Shown here piece after piece: positions 1-8,062 of a stretch of 64,000 nucleotides of DNA. The translations under genes and the position numbers were made by a program. The notes below the pieces were generated by a model. The model saw nothing but the letters and a program-made list of their open reading frames with translations, did no database searches and had not been told where the DNA came from. This DNA comes from Fibrobacter sp. (GTDB lineage Bacteria > Fibrobacterota > Fibrobacteria > Fibrobacterales > Fibrobacteraceae), in the NCBI GenBank assembly GCA_017965445.1, contig JAGCPZ010000050.1, positions 62,001-126,000 of the forward strand, given 5' to 3'. The stretch's first letter is position 1. Each line of letters opens with the position of its first letter.

Positions 1-71
1 ATCTTTGGAACACAACCTATATTTTAGAGACTGAATAACTTATATTACCATCGAGAATTTGGAGGCCACAA

Positions 72-641
72 ATGAATTTAACACTCGAACGCGCAAAAGA
101 AATCAACAAAAATCATGTTACAGAAGAATCGCTAATAATCCATTCGCTCAATGTATGCTATGCGATGGGCGCAATGGCGAAACATTTCGGCGAAGACGTT
201 GAACACTGGGAAGCCGTAGGCTATTTGCACGACTACGATTACCAGGAATTCCCGGAAGAGCATTTGCAACACACCGAAAAAGAGCTGCTGGCACAAGACG
301 TTTCCGAAGAAGATGTCCGCGCCATCATGAGTCATGGCTTTGAAATTGTAAACGATGTCGAACCCAAAACGAACATGGAAAAAAGCCTTTTTACAGTCGA
401 TGAACTCACAGGAATCATCCAAGCATGTGCACGAATGCGCCCGAACGGAATTCTTGACCTCGAAGTAAAAAGCTTTATCAAAAAATTCAAGGACAAAAAA
501 TTCGCCGCGAAATGCAATCGCGACTACATTCTAAAAGGTTGTACATTGCTCGGCATGGACGTAAAAGATGTCGCCGCAATCTGCATCGAAGGAATGCGCG
601 CCCACGCCGATGAAATCGGTTTAGCAGGCGCCACGAACTAA
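72..641 (+). CDS. HD-domain metal-dependent phosphohydrolase family protein
   Basis: 189 aa. HD-superfamily proteins hydrolyse phosphate esters, often nucleotides, with a metal centre. The ligand set is visible: H24 (IIHSLNV), the H53-D54 doublet (YLHDYDY), H88 (MSHGFE) and D110 (VDEL). There is no signal peptide or membrane segment, so it is probably cytoplasmic. The start is supported by GGAGG at 61-65, six bases before the ATG. It is convergent with the serine acetyltransferase gene, with only 10 bp between the stops. The substrate cannot be read from sequence. Lone HD proteins of this size are usually annotated only as HD domain-containing hydrolases. Confidence 0.85.
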   Translation: MNLTLERAKEINKNHVTEESLIIHSLNVCYAMGAMAKHFGEDVEHWEAVGYLHDYDYQEFPEEHLQHTEKELLAQDVSEEDVRAIMSHGFEIVNDVEPKTNMEKSLFTVDELTGIIQACARMRPNGILDLEVKSFIKKFKDKKFAAKCNRDYILKGCTLLGMDVKDVAAICIEGMRAHADEIGLAGATN

Positions 642-651
642 TAAACTGTTA

Positions 652-1611
652 TTAAATAACGTAAAACCATTCATCACCAGGTTTTACTTCAAGTTTTTTG
701 TAATGGTTACTTGCTGTACGAAAATCCATTTCAGGATTTTTTATGCTTACACGGGTGTTCGCCTGAATAGAACTTGTGATGAATGTGTTACCACCGATAA
801 TAGCGTTTTCCCCGATGACCGTTTCGCCTCCAAGGATTGACGCTCCTGCATAAATAGTTACGTTATCTAGAATTGTCGGGTGACGCTTTTTCCCAGAAAG
901 TCTTTGGCCACCTCTTGTCGAAAGTGCGCCAAGCGTCACGCCTTGATAAATCTTTACGTTCTTGCCGATAACGGCTGTTTCGCCGATAACAATACCAGTA
1001 CCGTGATCAATAAAGAAATACTTGCCGATAGTTGCCCCCGGGTGAATATCAATACCTGTTTTGGAATGGGCGTATTCGGTCATGAGTCGCGGAAGAACCG
1101 GAACATGCAACAAGTAAAGTTCATGAGCTATGCGATAGATAGTGGTTGCCATAAGGCCCGGGTAGGCTAAAATAATTTCGTCAAGGCAACCGGCAGCCGG
1201 GTCACCGTCGTATGCGGCGTGCAAATCCGTTTCTAGAAATTCACGGACCTGCGGAATCTTCGCGAAAAATTCCTTACAAATTCTATAGCTTTCGATTTTC
1301 CGGTCTTCGGAGGTCATGGTTCCGCGAAGCTTGCAATAATCCAAGGCAATAGCCACCTGCTTGTGCAGGTGATAGAACGTGTCTTCAATGAGAATCGCAA
1401 AACTGTTTTTCGGATTATAAATTTTATGCGTGCGGTCTCTAAAATGTCCGGGATAGACAACTCGAATCAAATTTTGCAAAATCGTCTGAATCTCGGCCTG
1501 GTCAGGTCGATTGTATATATCGATATTATCAATATGCTTGCCACCGTTGTAATCGGCAAAAATAGTTTGAACAGCTTTTTCGACTTCGGATTCTTTGATA
1601 AGTTCGTGCAT
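652..1611 (-). CDS. Serine O-acetyltransferase (SAT/EpsC type)
   Basis: 319 aa. SAT makes O-acetylserine from serine and acetyl-CoA, the first step of cysteine synthesis. The N-terminal ~150 residues are helical. They are followed by a left-handed beta-helix with hexapeptide repeats (GIDIHPGATIGKYFFIDHG, then GIVIGETAVIGKNVKIYQG, about residues 190-230) and the typical GAKVLG-like core replaced by YAGASILGG. It is the last gene of the encapsulin unit, 105 bp after the desulfurase; the gap holds an inverted repeat. SAT is a recognised neighbour of Family 2A encapsulins, where it fits cysteine supply to the desulfurase cargo. No strong ribosome site precedes the ATG, so the exact start is less sure than the family. 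Confidence 0.9.
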   Translation of the reverse strand: MHELIKESEVEKAVQTIFADYNGGKHIDNIDIYNRPDQAEIQTILQNLIRVVYPGHFRDRTHKIYNPKNSFAILIEDTFYHLHKQVAIALDYCKLRGTMTSEDRKIESYRICKEFFAKIPQVREFLETDLHAAYDGDPAAGCLDEIILAYPGLMATTIYRIAHELYLLHVPVLPRLMTEYAHSKTGIDIHPGATIGKYFFIDHGTGIVIGETAVIGKNVKIYQGVTLGALSTRGGQRLSGKKRHPTILDNVTIYAGASILGGETVIGENAIIGGNTFITSSIQANTRVSIKNPEMDFRTASNHYKKLEVKPGDEWFYVI

Positions 1612-1641
1612 AGATTGAGCAAATGTGAAAAAAAATGTTAG

Positions 1642-1714
1642 ACAAAAGACGAGAGACGAAAGACGAGAGAAAATCTCAAAAATCTCTCGTCTCTAGTCTG
1701 GACACTCTCGTCTG
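1642..1714. repeat. GACGAGAGACGAAAG simple repeat with inverted copy
   Basis: Short direct repeats of gacgagagacgaaag are followed by a largely complementary copy (ctctcgtctctagtctgg). The stretch can fold into a long hairpin between the desulfurase and acetyltransferase genes. The same repeat type occurs near 19651-19695, inside parB near 40770-40797 and inside the glycosyltransferase gene near 44678-44707. Confidence 0.7.
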
Positions 1715-1716
1715 AG

Positions 1717-3465
1717 CTACGCGAACGTTTTCAGCGCTTTTACGAGGGCGTCGATGTCGTCCGGCGAGTTGTAGAGCGCAAGCGTCGGGCGAACGGTGCT
1801 TTCGTAACCGAAATGCCTGAGCACCGGCTGTGCGCAGTGATGCCCGGTGCGAACGGCGATGCCGTAAGCGTCGAGCCTCTTGCCCACTTCTTCGTCGGAA
1901 TAACCGTCGAGCTTGAAGGCGAGCGCCGATGCCTTGTTGAGTGCCGTACCTACAAGGTGGAGACCCTTGACAGTCTTCAGTTCCTTGAGGCCGTACTGCA
2001 ACAGTTCATGTTCCCAGCGGAATACGCAGGGCATCCCGATGTCGGAGAGGTACTTGAGGGCTTCGCCAAGGCCAACAGCGTCGGCGATGCTTCCAGTACC
2101 CGCTTCGAACTTGTTCGGAATTCCGTTGTAAATCGTGCGTTCGAACGTGACGTCGGCAATCATGTTACCGCCACCGTGGTAGGGGCGAGCCGCTTCCAGC
2201 AATTCTTTTTTGCCGTAAACGACACCGATACCGGTCGGAGCAAATACCTTGTGTCCAGAGAACACGAAGAAGTCTGCGTCGAGGGCGGAAACATTCACCG
2301 GAATGTGCGCGATAGACTGTGCACCGTCAATGAGGATTCTCACGCCGTGCCTGTGGGCAATGGCGATGAGTTCTTCAATCGGGGTGACCGTACCGAGCAC
2401 ATTCGAGACATGCGTCACGGAAACGAACTTGGTGCGATTCGTGAACAATGCTTCGTAATCGTGGAGCTTGAGCTGGCCGGTAGAATCGCAGGGAATCACC
2501 TTGATGATAGCGCCTGTTTCTTCGGCAATGAGCTGCCACGGCACAATGTTCGCGTGGTGTTCCAAGATGGAGACGATGATTTCGTCACCCGGCTGGAGCG
2601 TGGGCTTCACGTAGGCGTTTGCAACCAAGTTAATGGCCTCAGTGGTACCGCGCACGAACACGATTTCCTGCGAAGACGGGGCCCCGATAAAGTCACGCAC
2701 GATGTTGCGGGCATTTTCGTAAGCATCCGTCGATGCGGCCGCCAGCGTGTGTGCACCACGGTGCACGTTGGAGTTCTCGTTTTCGTAGTAGTACTTGAGG
2801 CGGTCAATGACCTGCTGCGGGCGCTGCGTCGTAGCACCGTTATCGAGCCAAACCAGCGGATGGCCGTTAATCTGCTTCGAAAGAATCGGGAAGTCAGCGC
2901 GGATCTGAGCAAGGGTCTTGCTACCGATGCGGATGGATTCGTTGCGAGAATTCGAGCCGCTGTTTGCGTTGCCGGCCTTGTTCACAGAATCGCCACCGAG
3001 GGATGTCGGAGCGTCAATCGTGCGACTCTGTTCTGCGGCCTGCGTCTTGGAAACAACCTTCGGGGAATACCCCGTTGCAGGCGCAGGCGCCGCCGGGACA
3101 TCGCCGAACTGCGACAGAAATTCCGCTTCAGGAGCAGCAGGAGCTTCCACCGTATTGAGCCAGGAGTCTGTAGAACTTCCGCCGTATGCGACAGGGCTTT
3201 GCACGTAGGGGCTTTCCGAAGCATTCTGCGGTGCAAAGGGATGATCCCAGTCGAAGACCGGAGTCTGATTATGGGCATACGCTCCCTGGGCAACGCTCAC
3301 GCCTTGTGCAGCAGAAGCATTCTGTGCTTCAGGAGCTGCAGGGGCTGCATAAGCGCTATCCGTCAAATCCGGGAAGTACTCGTTTGCCAACTGCTCCAGT
3401 TCAGCCGCATTGGGAACTCCGGCGAGTTCTTCTAGCGATCTGGTATCTGGATTATTCGTAGTCAT
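1717..3465 (-). CDS. SufS-like cysteine desulfurase with N-terminal encapsulin-loading extension
   Basis: 582 aa. The C-terminal ~395 residues are a class V PLP cysteine desulfurase. The PLP lysine is K406 (FSGHKVF) and the catalytic cysteine C544 (RTGHHCAQP); the substrate loop is NVHRGAHTLA. It releases sulfur from cysteine as a persulfide. Residues 1-185 are not part of a normal SufS (~405 aa): they are rich in Ala, Pro, Ser and Asn, look disordered, and open with two short conserved-looking patches (LEELAG, ELEQLANEYFP). In Family 2A encapsulin systems the desulfurase cargo carries such an extension for loading into the shell. The start overlaps the encapsulin stop by 14 nt (ATGACTACG inside its last codons), so the two are translationally coupled. 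No SufE or SufBCD gene is nearby. Confidence 0.93.
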   Translation of the reverse strand: MTTNNPDTRSLEELAGVPNAAELEQLANEYFPDLTDSAYAAPAAPEAQNASAAQGVSVAQGAYAHNQTPVFDWDHPFAPQNASESPYVQSPVAYGGSSTDSWLNTVEAPAAPEAEFLSQFGDVPAAPAPATGYSPKVVSKTQAAEQSRTIDAPTSLGGDSVNKAGNANSGSNSRNESIRIGSKTLAQIRADFPILSKQINGHPLVWLDNGATTQRPQQVIDRLKYYYENENSNVHRGAHTLAAASTDAYENARNIVRDFIGAPSSQEIVFVRGTTEAINLVANAYVKPTLQPGDEIIVSILEHHANIVPWQLIAEETGAIIKVIPCDSTGQLKLHDYEALFTNRTKFVSVTHVSNVLGTVTPIEELIAIAHRHGVRILIDGAQSIAHIPVNVSALDADFFVFSGHKVFAPTGIGVVYGKKELLEAARPYHGGGNMIADVTFERTIYNGIPNKFEAGTGSIADAVGLGEALKYLSDIGMPCVFRWEHELLQYGLKELKTVKGLHLVGTALNKASALAFKLDGYSDEEVGKRLDAYGIAVRTGHHCAQPVLRHFGYESTVRPTLALYNSPDDIDALVKALKTFA

Positions 3466-4417
3466 AGTATTCGCCGACCTCTACATCTTCGAGAACTGCA
3501 ATAGCGTCGTCTGCAAGGATAGCGGCAGAGCAATAGAGCGAGAGCAAGTAAGAAGCAACGCCCTTGTTGTCGATACCGCGGAAACGTACAGAGAGACCGC
3601 GAGAATGTTCATTCTTAAGACCAGCCTGGAAGAGACCGATAACACCGCGCTTGGCTTCACCAGTACGCACCAGCAAGATGTTGGTCTTGCCACCCTTGGA
3701 CTTCGGTTCCTTGACACCATCAACAAGAAGCTTGTTGGTCGGAATCAGAGGAATGCCGCGCCAAGTGAGGAATTTGCCACCGGCGATATCGACAACAACA
3801 GGCGGCACGCCACGGCGAGTACATTCACGTTCGAATGCAGCGATTGCACGCGGATGAGCGAGGAAGAAAGACGGTTCCTTCCAAACCTTCGAAATGAGTT
3901 CGTCGAGATCGTCCGGTGTGGGGCGGCCATCGGCGCGGAGCGGCTGGATGCGCTGGGAATCGGCGATGTTCTTCAACAGACCGTAATCGTCGCTGTTGAT
4001 GAGCTGGCTTTCCTGGCGTTCGCGGAGCGATTCGATAGCGAGGCCGAGCTGTTCCTGAACCTGGTCATACGGAGAGCTATAAACGTCTTCGATAGCGGTG
4101 TTGACGTTGATGATGGTGGAGATAGAGTTCAGCTTGTATTCGCGCGGTTCAGTTTCGTATTCTACGTAGCCTTCCGGAATGATGTCAGACTTTTTGGTCT
4201 GGCTGCAAAGCACATCGAGCGGGGTTTCGCCTTCCACGACCTTGTTCACGCGGAAAAGACCGGTTTCAAGACCCTTGAATTCAAGGAACTTGGTAAGCCA
4301 CTTGGGAGTGAGAGACGCAAACTGCGGCTTGGTCTTGGTGACGTTAGCAAGGTTGTAGGCAGCCTTTGCGCCAAGCGCGTTGATGCCAGCTTTCTTTTCG
4401 ATTGTTTCATTTGCCAT
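3452..4417 (-). CDS. Family 2A (SrpI-like) encapsulin shell protein
   Basis: 321 aa, the usual length of Family 2A encapsulins, which have the HK97 phage-capsid fold and self-assemble into a protein nanocompartment. Recognised from overall sequence character (the segments FFLAHPRAIAAFERECTRRG, VDIAGGKFLTWRGIPLIP and LFQAGLKNEHSRGLSVRF) and from the coupled downstream desulfurase. It is often mis-annotated as a cyclic-nucleotide-binding or phage-like protein; no cNMP domain is visible, which places it in 2A and not 2B. The start has a good site (AGAGGTACTCAAA before ATG). It is first in a three-gene unit (shell, cargo desulfurase, SAT), with a 17-bp palindrome 57 bp upstream. Confidence 0.9.
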   Translation of the reverse strand: MANETIEKKAGINALGAKAAYNLANVTKTKPQFASLTPKWLTKFLEFKGLETGLFRVNKVVEGETPLDVLCSQTKKSDIIPEGYVEYETEPREYKLNSISTIINVNTAIEDVYSSPYDQVQEQLGLAIESLRERQESQLINSDDYGLLKNIADSQRIQPLRADGRPTPDDLDELISKVWKEPSFFLAHPRAIAAFERECTRRGVPPVVVDIAGGKFLTWRGIPLIPTNKLLVDGVKEPKSKGGKTNILLVRTGEAKRGVIGLFQAGLKNEHSRGLSVRFRGIDNKGVASYLLSLYCSAAILADDAIAVLEDVEVGEYYDYE

Positions 4418-4474
4418 TTTGAGTACCTCTCTTGTTTGTTAGTGGCAATAGTTTATTGTTGTTGCAACATTGGT

Positions 4475-4491
4475 CCTATATTTTCTATAGG
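4475..4491 (-). promoter_or_regulatory. 17-bp palindrome upstream of encapsulin gene (candidate operator)
   Basis: CCTATATTTTCTATAGG, an inverted repeat CCTATA-N5-TATAGG. It lies 57 bp before the encapsulin start codon. A near-identical 17-bp site (6019-6035) sits before the next unit of the same island, which suggests one regulator controls both. The regulator is not identified. Confidence 0.5.
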
Positions 4492-4509
4492 GATAATTCT
4501 TAAAATTTT

Positions 4510-5976
4510 TTACAGCCATGCGCCCTCATGCGAGAACATGATATCCTTCATGGCATCAATACCGCCCTTCAAGTTGTAGAGCGGGCCCGTATAACCTGCC
4601 TCGCGCAAGGTATTTATCGCAAGCACGCTGCGCTTACCTTCCTTGCAGACAAAGATGGTATCCTTGTTCGGGTCGAGTTCTTTTTGCCTGCGGGCAAGTT
4701 GACCAATCGGAATCACGATAGCGTTCGGGAAGCGCAAAATGGCGCGTTCATGCGGTTCACGCACATCGACAATCGTCATGTCATCTTCATTATCGATCCT
4801 CTTTGCAAGTTCTTCCGGAGTGAATCCTTCAACAGGAGTTTCATCGTTTGTCTTGAGTCCGCAAAGATCTTCGTAATCGATTTCTTCGACATCGGTAATT
4901 GTCGGGTTGTTTCCGCAAATCGGGCAATTGCAATCTCTTTCGACCTTGAGAATCCTCGATGTCAGATTCAAGCTGTCGATGTGCAAAAGCTTGCCGTTCA
5001 AATGTTCGCCAATGCCAAGTATCAATTTGAGAGCTTCGTTCGCCTGGATGCTCCCGACAATACCCGGAAGCGGACTGATGGCGCCACCTTCTGAACAAGA
5101 AGGGATAAGTCCTGACGGCGGCGGCGACGGATATTGGCAGCGGTAGCATGGGCCACCGTCCAAGTTGAACACGCCAACCTGACCTTCGAACTGGTAAATC
5201 GCACCAAATACAACCGGAATACCGTGCAATGCACACGCATCGTTAATGAGGTAGCGCGCCTTGTAATTATCGCTACAGTCAACAACTAAATCGTATCCTT
5301 CGATTTCAGACACAATATTCGAAGCGTCAAGCTGTTCCTTTACCGCCTCGAAAACGATGTTCTTGTTGATGTTTTTTACCTTGTCTTTAGCCGACGCCAC
5401 CTTCGGGCGCTTGATATCTCGCGAGCCGTGAATGACCTGACTCTGCAAATTATCCAGCGAGACCTCGTTAAAATCAATAACCTTGATGGTGCCGACACCC
5501 GCAGCAGCGAGATATTGGATGACGGGCGAACCCAAAGCACCTGCACCAGCGACGACAACCTTAGCCGCCTTGATGCGTTTTTGCCCTTTAACACCGATAT
5601 CCCTCAACATCAAGTGCTTTCCAAATCGTTCAATTTCGGAATCGTCAAACGAAACCTCTTTCCTTCTTTCATCCGAAATCAAGCTTTCGACAGGGGCATC
5701 AACCGGTGCGCCACCAGCAATAGCGGGCAAAAGCAAAATTTCGGTATTTTCGGGGAGGCTCGCATCCCAAAGAGTTTCTACAGTCAATTTCTTGTTGTTG
5801 ACGTAAATTTGGATAAAGCTCCTGATTTTTTTATTATCGGAGTAAAGAACCTTCTCTCCTTCTGGATAAGTGGTTATTAAGTAATCGAGTGCCTTCCTGA
5901 CCGTATCGACAGGGGCATCCACTTGGGAGTTTTTCCCAAAGAAATTCCTGAGTGTTGCAGATATATAAATTTTCAC
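4510..5976 (-). CDS. MoaD/ThiS-ThiF/MoeB-rhodanese fusion protein
   Basis: 488 aa with three domains. Residues 1-90 are a ubiquitin-like sulfur carrier of the MoaD type, ending in an internal Gly88-Gly89 followed by Ala-Pro. Residues ~113-360 are an E1-like adenylyltransferase with nucleotide loop VVAGAGALGS, C294 in PSCSEGG, and two zinc CxxC pairs (C277/C280 and C351/C354). Residues ~385-488 are a rhodanese with catalytic C444 (FVCKEGKRS). So carrier, activator and sulfur donor are on one chain. The carrier's diglycine is internal, so it would need proteolysis to act in the usual way; two JAMM protease genes lie just upstream. The start codon is GTG, six bases after GGAG. Monofunctional parts are well known (MoeB, MoeZ, MoaD); the three-way fusion is uncommon. 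Confidence 0.92.
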   Translation of the reverse strand: MKIYISATLRNFFGKNSQVDAPVDTVRKALDYLITTYPEGEKVLYSDNKKIRSFIQIYVNNKKLTVETLWDASLPENTEILLLPAIAGGAPVDAPVESLISDERRKEVSFDDSEIERFGKHLMLRDIGVKGQKRIKAAKVVVAGAGALGSPVIQYLAAAGVGTIKVIDFNEVSLDNLQSQVIHGSRDIKRPKVASAKDKVKNINKNIVFEAVKEQLDASNIVSEIEGYDLVVDCSDNYKARYLINDACALHGIPVVFGAIYQFEGQVGVFNLDGGPCYRCQYPSPPPSGLIPSCSEGGAISPLPGIVGSIQANEALKLILGIGEHLNGKLLHIDSLNLTSRILKVERDCNCPICGNNPTITDVEEIDYEDLCGLKTNDETPVEGFTPEELAKRIDNEDDMTIVDVREPHERAILRFPNAIVIPIGQLARRQKELDPNKDTIFVCKEGKRSVLAINTLREAGYTGPLYNLKGGIDAMKDIMFSHEGAWL

Positions 5977-6018
5977 TTTTTTCTCCGTACATTAAAAAGT
6001 GTCTTCCGTACAAATTAT

Positions 6019-6035
6019 CCTACATTATTTATAGG
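6019..6035 (-). promoter_or_regulatory. 17-bp palindrome upstream of the MoaD-ThiF-rhodanese gene (candidate operator)
   Basis: CCTACATTATTTATAGG, the same CCTAYA-N5-TATAGG layout and length as the site at 4475-4491. It lies 42 bp upstream of the GTG start. Half-sites (CTATAGG 10037-10043, CCTATAG 10082-10088) also occur between metY and cytX. Confidence 0.5.
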
Positions 6036-6126
6036 CAATTTCGTGACGAAATATAAATCGTTTGAACACGTTTGTCTAATACATAATTTTTATGCGATGA
6101 TATTGATTTTTCTTATAGCTTATACC

Positions 6127-6519
6127 CTAAACTAAATTTTTCCTATAGCACTTTATATCAGCAATTCCATCCTTTGTTACAGATAAAATTACATACAAAA
6201 GTCCAGGCACCATGTTTTCCAAATCTTCTTTCGATAAAATCGCTTTGCAATCTGGATGGGAATGGTAAACGCCCAAAATTTCAAGCCCCCGCTCGTCCAA
6301 TTCCTTTTCCACTTGGTAAAGCAAAAGCGGGTCCGTCAAGAAATGGGCATTTTTTTTAGCATCCGGTATTTGGTTTGGCAAATCCCTCGCTTCGGTAATT
6401 TCAATCTCTCCATTTTTTGAACGCATCCCAATCAGAATGCCGCAGCATTCACCTGGGTAGGCATTTTTTGCAGAAAATTCCAATTGAGCCGAAATTTTTT
6501 TGTTAAATGCGCTCTCCAT
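6127..6519 (-). CDS. JAMM/MPN+ metalloprotease (Mec/HcyD-like), copy 1
   Basis: 130 aa from the ATG at 6519, which has GGAG eight bases upstream; an in-frame GTG two codons earlier is too close to that site. The JAMM zinc motif is complete: HSHP, seven residues, then S-x2-D (HSHPDCKAILSKED), with a preceding acidic ligand near GECCG. Small bacterial JAMM proteases of this type cleave after a diglycine of ubiquitin-like sulfur carriers or their adducts (Mec with CysO, HcyD with HcyS, QbsD with QbsE). It sits in the sulfur island next to a second JAMM gene. An attractive but unproven substrate is the internal diglycine of the fusion protein encoded just downstream. Confidence 0.88.
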   Translation of the reverse strand: MESAFNKKISAQLEFSAKNAYPGECCGILIGMRSKNGEIEITEARDLPNQIPDAKKNAHFLTDPLLLYQVEKELDERGLEILGVYHSHPDCKAILSKEDLENMVPGLLYVILSVTKDGIADIKCYRKNLV

Positions 6520-6537
6520 AATCACTTCTCCTTAGAA

Positions 6538-6578
6538 GTGCCCCCGGAGTTGGAATTTCACAAGAACCCCGGGGGCAC
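6538..6578. repeat. 10-bp perfect-stem hairpin between the two JAMM genes
   Basis: GTGCCCCCGG at 6538-6547 pairs perfectly with CCGGGGGCAC at 6569-6578 around a 21-nt loop. There is no T-run, so it resembles the dispersed hairpin repeats of this genome more than a terminator. It may still influence expression between the two genes. Confidence 0.6.
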
Positions 6579-6594
6579 CATTGTACGGAGATTC

Positions 6595-7005
6595 TTATTC
6601 CACTACCAATCCTTCATTGGTAGCATCGACCCCTTCGATATGGAAGGAATTCAGCACAGGATTCGATCTGTCCATGAGCGAAAGAATCAGGTAACTAGCC
6701 TTGCTATCGAAGGCGAGTCGCTTGTCTTCGTCAGAGGGGCGCGACGGCGATTCCGGATGGGAATGCCAGTTGCCAAGCGGAGTTAAACCGTTTTGTCGCA
6801 TGTCCTTGATTGCAGCAAGATGTTCTTTGGGGTCCAGCGAAAAATGCTCATTCGAGTGGTCGATATTGGTGAGCAAATAGACCTTTTCGATATGCTTGTC
6901 CGCACCATCAATTCGCCCCGCAATCAACCCGCAAGCCTCTTCGGGGAGGTTCTTCTGGGCATGCTCCAGGATTTTTTGATATTCAGCTTTTGAAATTGTA
7001 ATCAT
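6595..7005 (-). CDS. JAMM/MPN+ metalloprotease (Mec/HcyD-like), copy 2
   Basis: 136 aa. The JAMM motif is complete (HSHPESPSRPSDED: H-x-H-P, then S-x2-D with the right spacing), with an upstream acidic site in EEACG. It differs widely from the JAMM protein encoded at 6127-6519, so the two probably have different substrates and are not a recent duplication. It lies downstream of the ThiS-like carrier and its E1, although 247 bp of hairpin repeats separate it from the E1 gene. The ThiS-like carrier ends in GGGC, so one JAMM enzyme must remove residues beyond the diglycine before activation. This gene is the nearest candidate. Confidence 0.88.
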   Translation of the reverse strand: MITISKAEYQKILEHAQKNLPEEACGLIAGRIDGADKHIEKVYLLTNIDHSNEHFSLDPKEHLAAIKDMRQNGLTPLGNWHSHPESPSRPSDEDKRLAFDSKASYLILSLMDRSNPVLNSFHIEGVDATNEGLVVE

Positions 7006-7252
7006 TGAAATTCCTTTTTTTGTTGCTTGTCATTCCACTTCGTGGCTTGATTTTGCGGCTCAGCTATGCCAAAACTCAAGCGTTTTGTCGCAACATTCGC
7101 CTTGTTTGTCATTCCCGGCTCCGACCGGGCGGACAGCACTTGGAACTTTGTTCCATAGTGCGCATGGCCACCTTTAGGTGGGAATCCCCTTCTTGTGTTG
7201 AAAGGGAGATGCCCGATTAAATCGGGCATGACACTTCCTACTTCCGACTCGC
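7006..7252. repeat. Intergenic cluster of hairpin repeats
   Basis: No gene. Several short inverted repeats lie side by side: a perfect ATGCCCGAT/ATCGGGCAT stem with a TAA loop (7209-7229), CCACCT/AGGTGG near 7170, and a GGAACTTTGTTCC hairpin near 7141. The closing 'gggcatgac' resembles the end of repeats elsewhere in the window. Confidence 0.6.
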
Positions 7253-8062
7253 TTAGTGCTTCATCTCACAGACGGCTTGTTCGTAGTCAATCAGATGGTC
7301 AATCGTCGGGTGCGTACCGCAAACAGCGCAGTCATCCGTCTTGGTCGGGAGTTTGACCTTGCGGAATTCCATCGTGAGCGCGTTATAGGTGAGCAAGTAA
7401 CCCGTCAACAAGTTGCCAATGCCAAGAATATACTTGACAGCTTCCATGGCCTGCAAACTTCCGATGACACCACCCATGGCGCCAATCACACCCGCCTGCT
7501 TGCAAGTGGGCACGGCGTCTTTTGGAGGAGGTTCCTTAAATACGCAACGGTAGCACGGTCCCTGTCCCGGAACGTACGTCATCAACTGTCCCTGGAAGCG
7601 AATGATACCTGCGTGAGAGAACGGCTTCTTCGCCATGACGCACGCATCGTTGATCAAGAATTTCGCCGGGAAGTTATCCGTACCGTCAATCACGAAATCG
7701 TAATCCTTGATAAGGTCAAGAATGTTTTCGCTGGTGACAAACGTGTGGTACGTATTGACAACCACATCGGGATTCATCTCGTTCATGGTTTCCTTGGCGG
7801 ACTGCACCTTCAATTTGCCCACGTCCTTAGTCGCGTGAATAATTTGACGCTGCAAGTTCGAAAGATCGACCACGTCGGCATCGGCAATGCCAATCGTGCC
7901 AACACCAGCGGCGGCAAGGTACATGGCAGCAGGGGCACCGAGACCACCCGCACCAATAATCAACACCTTGGCATTCAAGAGCTTTTTCTGACCCTTCGCA
8001 CCAACTTCCTTGAGGATGATGTGGCGGGAATAGCGTTCGAGTTGTTCGTTAGTAAATGCCAT
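7253..8062 (-). CDS. ThiF/MoeB-family adenylyltransferase (HcyF-like E1)
   Basis: 269 aa, the normal length for a stand-alone ThiF/MoeB/HcyF enzyme. It adenylates the C-terminal glycine of a ubiquitin-like sulfur carrier so that sulfur can be added. The nucleotide loop (LIIGAGGLGAP), the TPxC-type segment (AVPTCKQAG) and two zinc pairs (CYRC, CAVC) are present. The ATG overlaps the TAA of the carrier gene by one base. Its ribosome site (GGGAGGTGG) lies inside the codons for the carrier's Gly-Gly-Gly tail, so translation is coupled to that gene. This pairing points to the GGGC carrier as its substrate. Confidence 0.92.
   Translation of the reverse strand: MAFTNEQLERYSRHIILKEVGAKGQKKLLNAKVLIIGAGGLGAPAAMYLAAAGVGTIGIADADVVDLSNLQRQIIHATKDVGKLKVQSAKETMNEMNPDVVVNTYHTFVTSENILDLIKDYDFVIDGTDNFPAKFLINDACVMAKKPFSHAGIIRFQGQLMTYVPGQGPCYRCVFKEPPPKDAVPTCKQAGVIGAMGGVIGSLQAMEAVKYILGIGNLLTGYLLTYNALTMEFRKVKLPTKTDDCAVCGTHPTIDHLIDYEQAVCEMKH

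Noticed and set aside
1813..3435. 540-codon + strand frame opposite the desulfurase
   Set aside because: Shadow of the cysteine desulfurase; composition is unlike a real protein and no domain is seen.
3452..4417. Prophage major capsid protein
   Set aside because: HK97-like fold is expected for encapsulins; no terminase, portal or tail genes are nearby, and the coupled desulfurase fits a nanocompartment.
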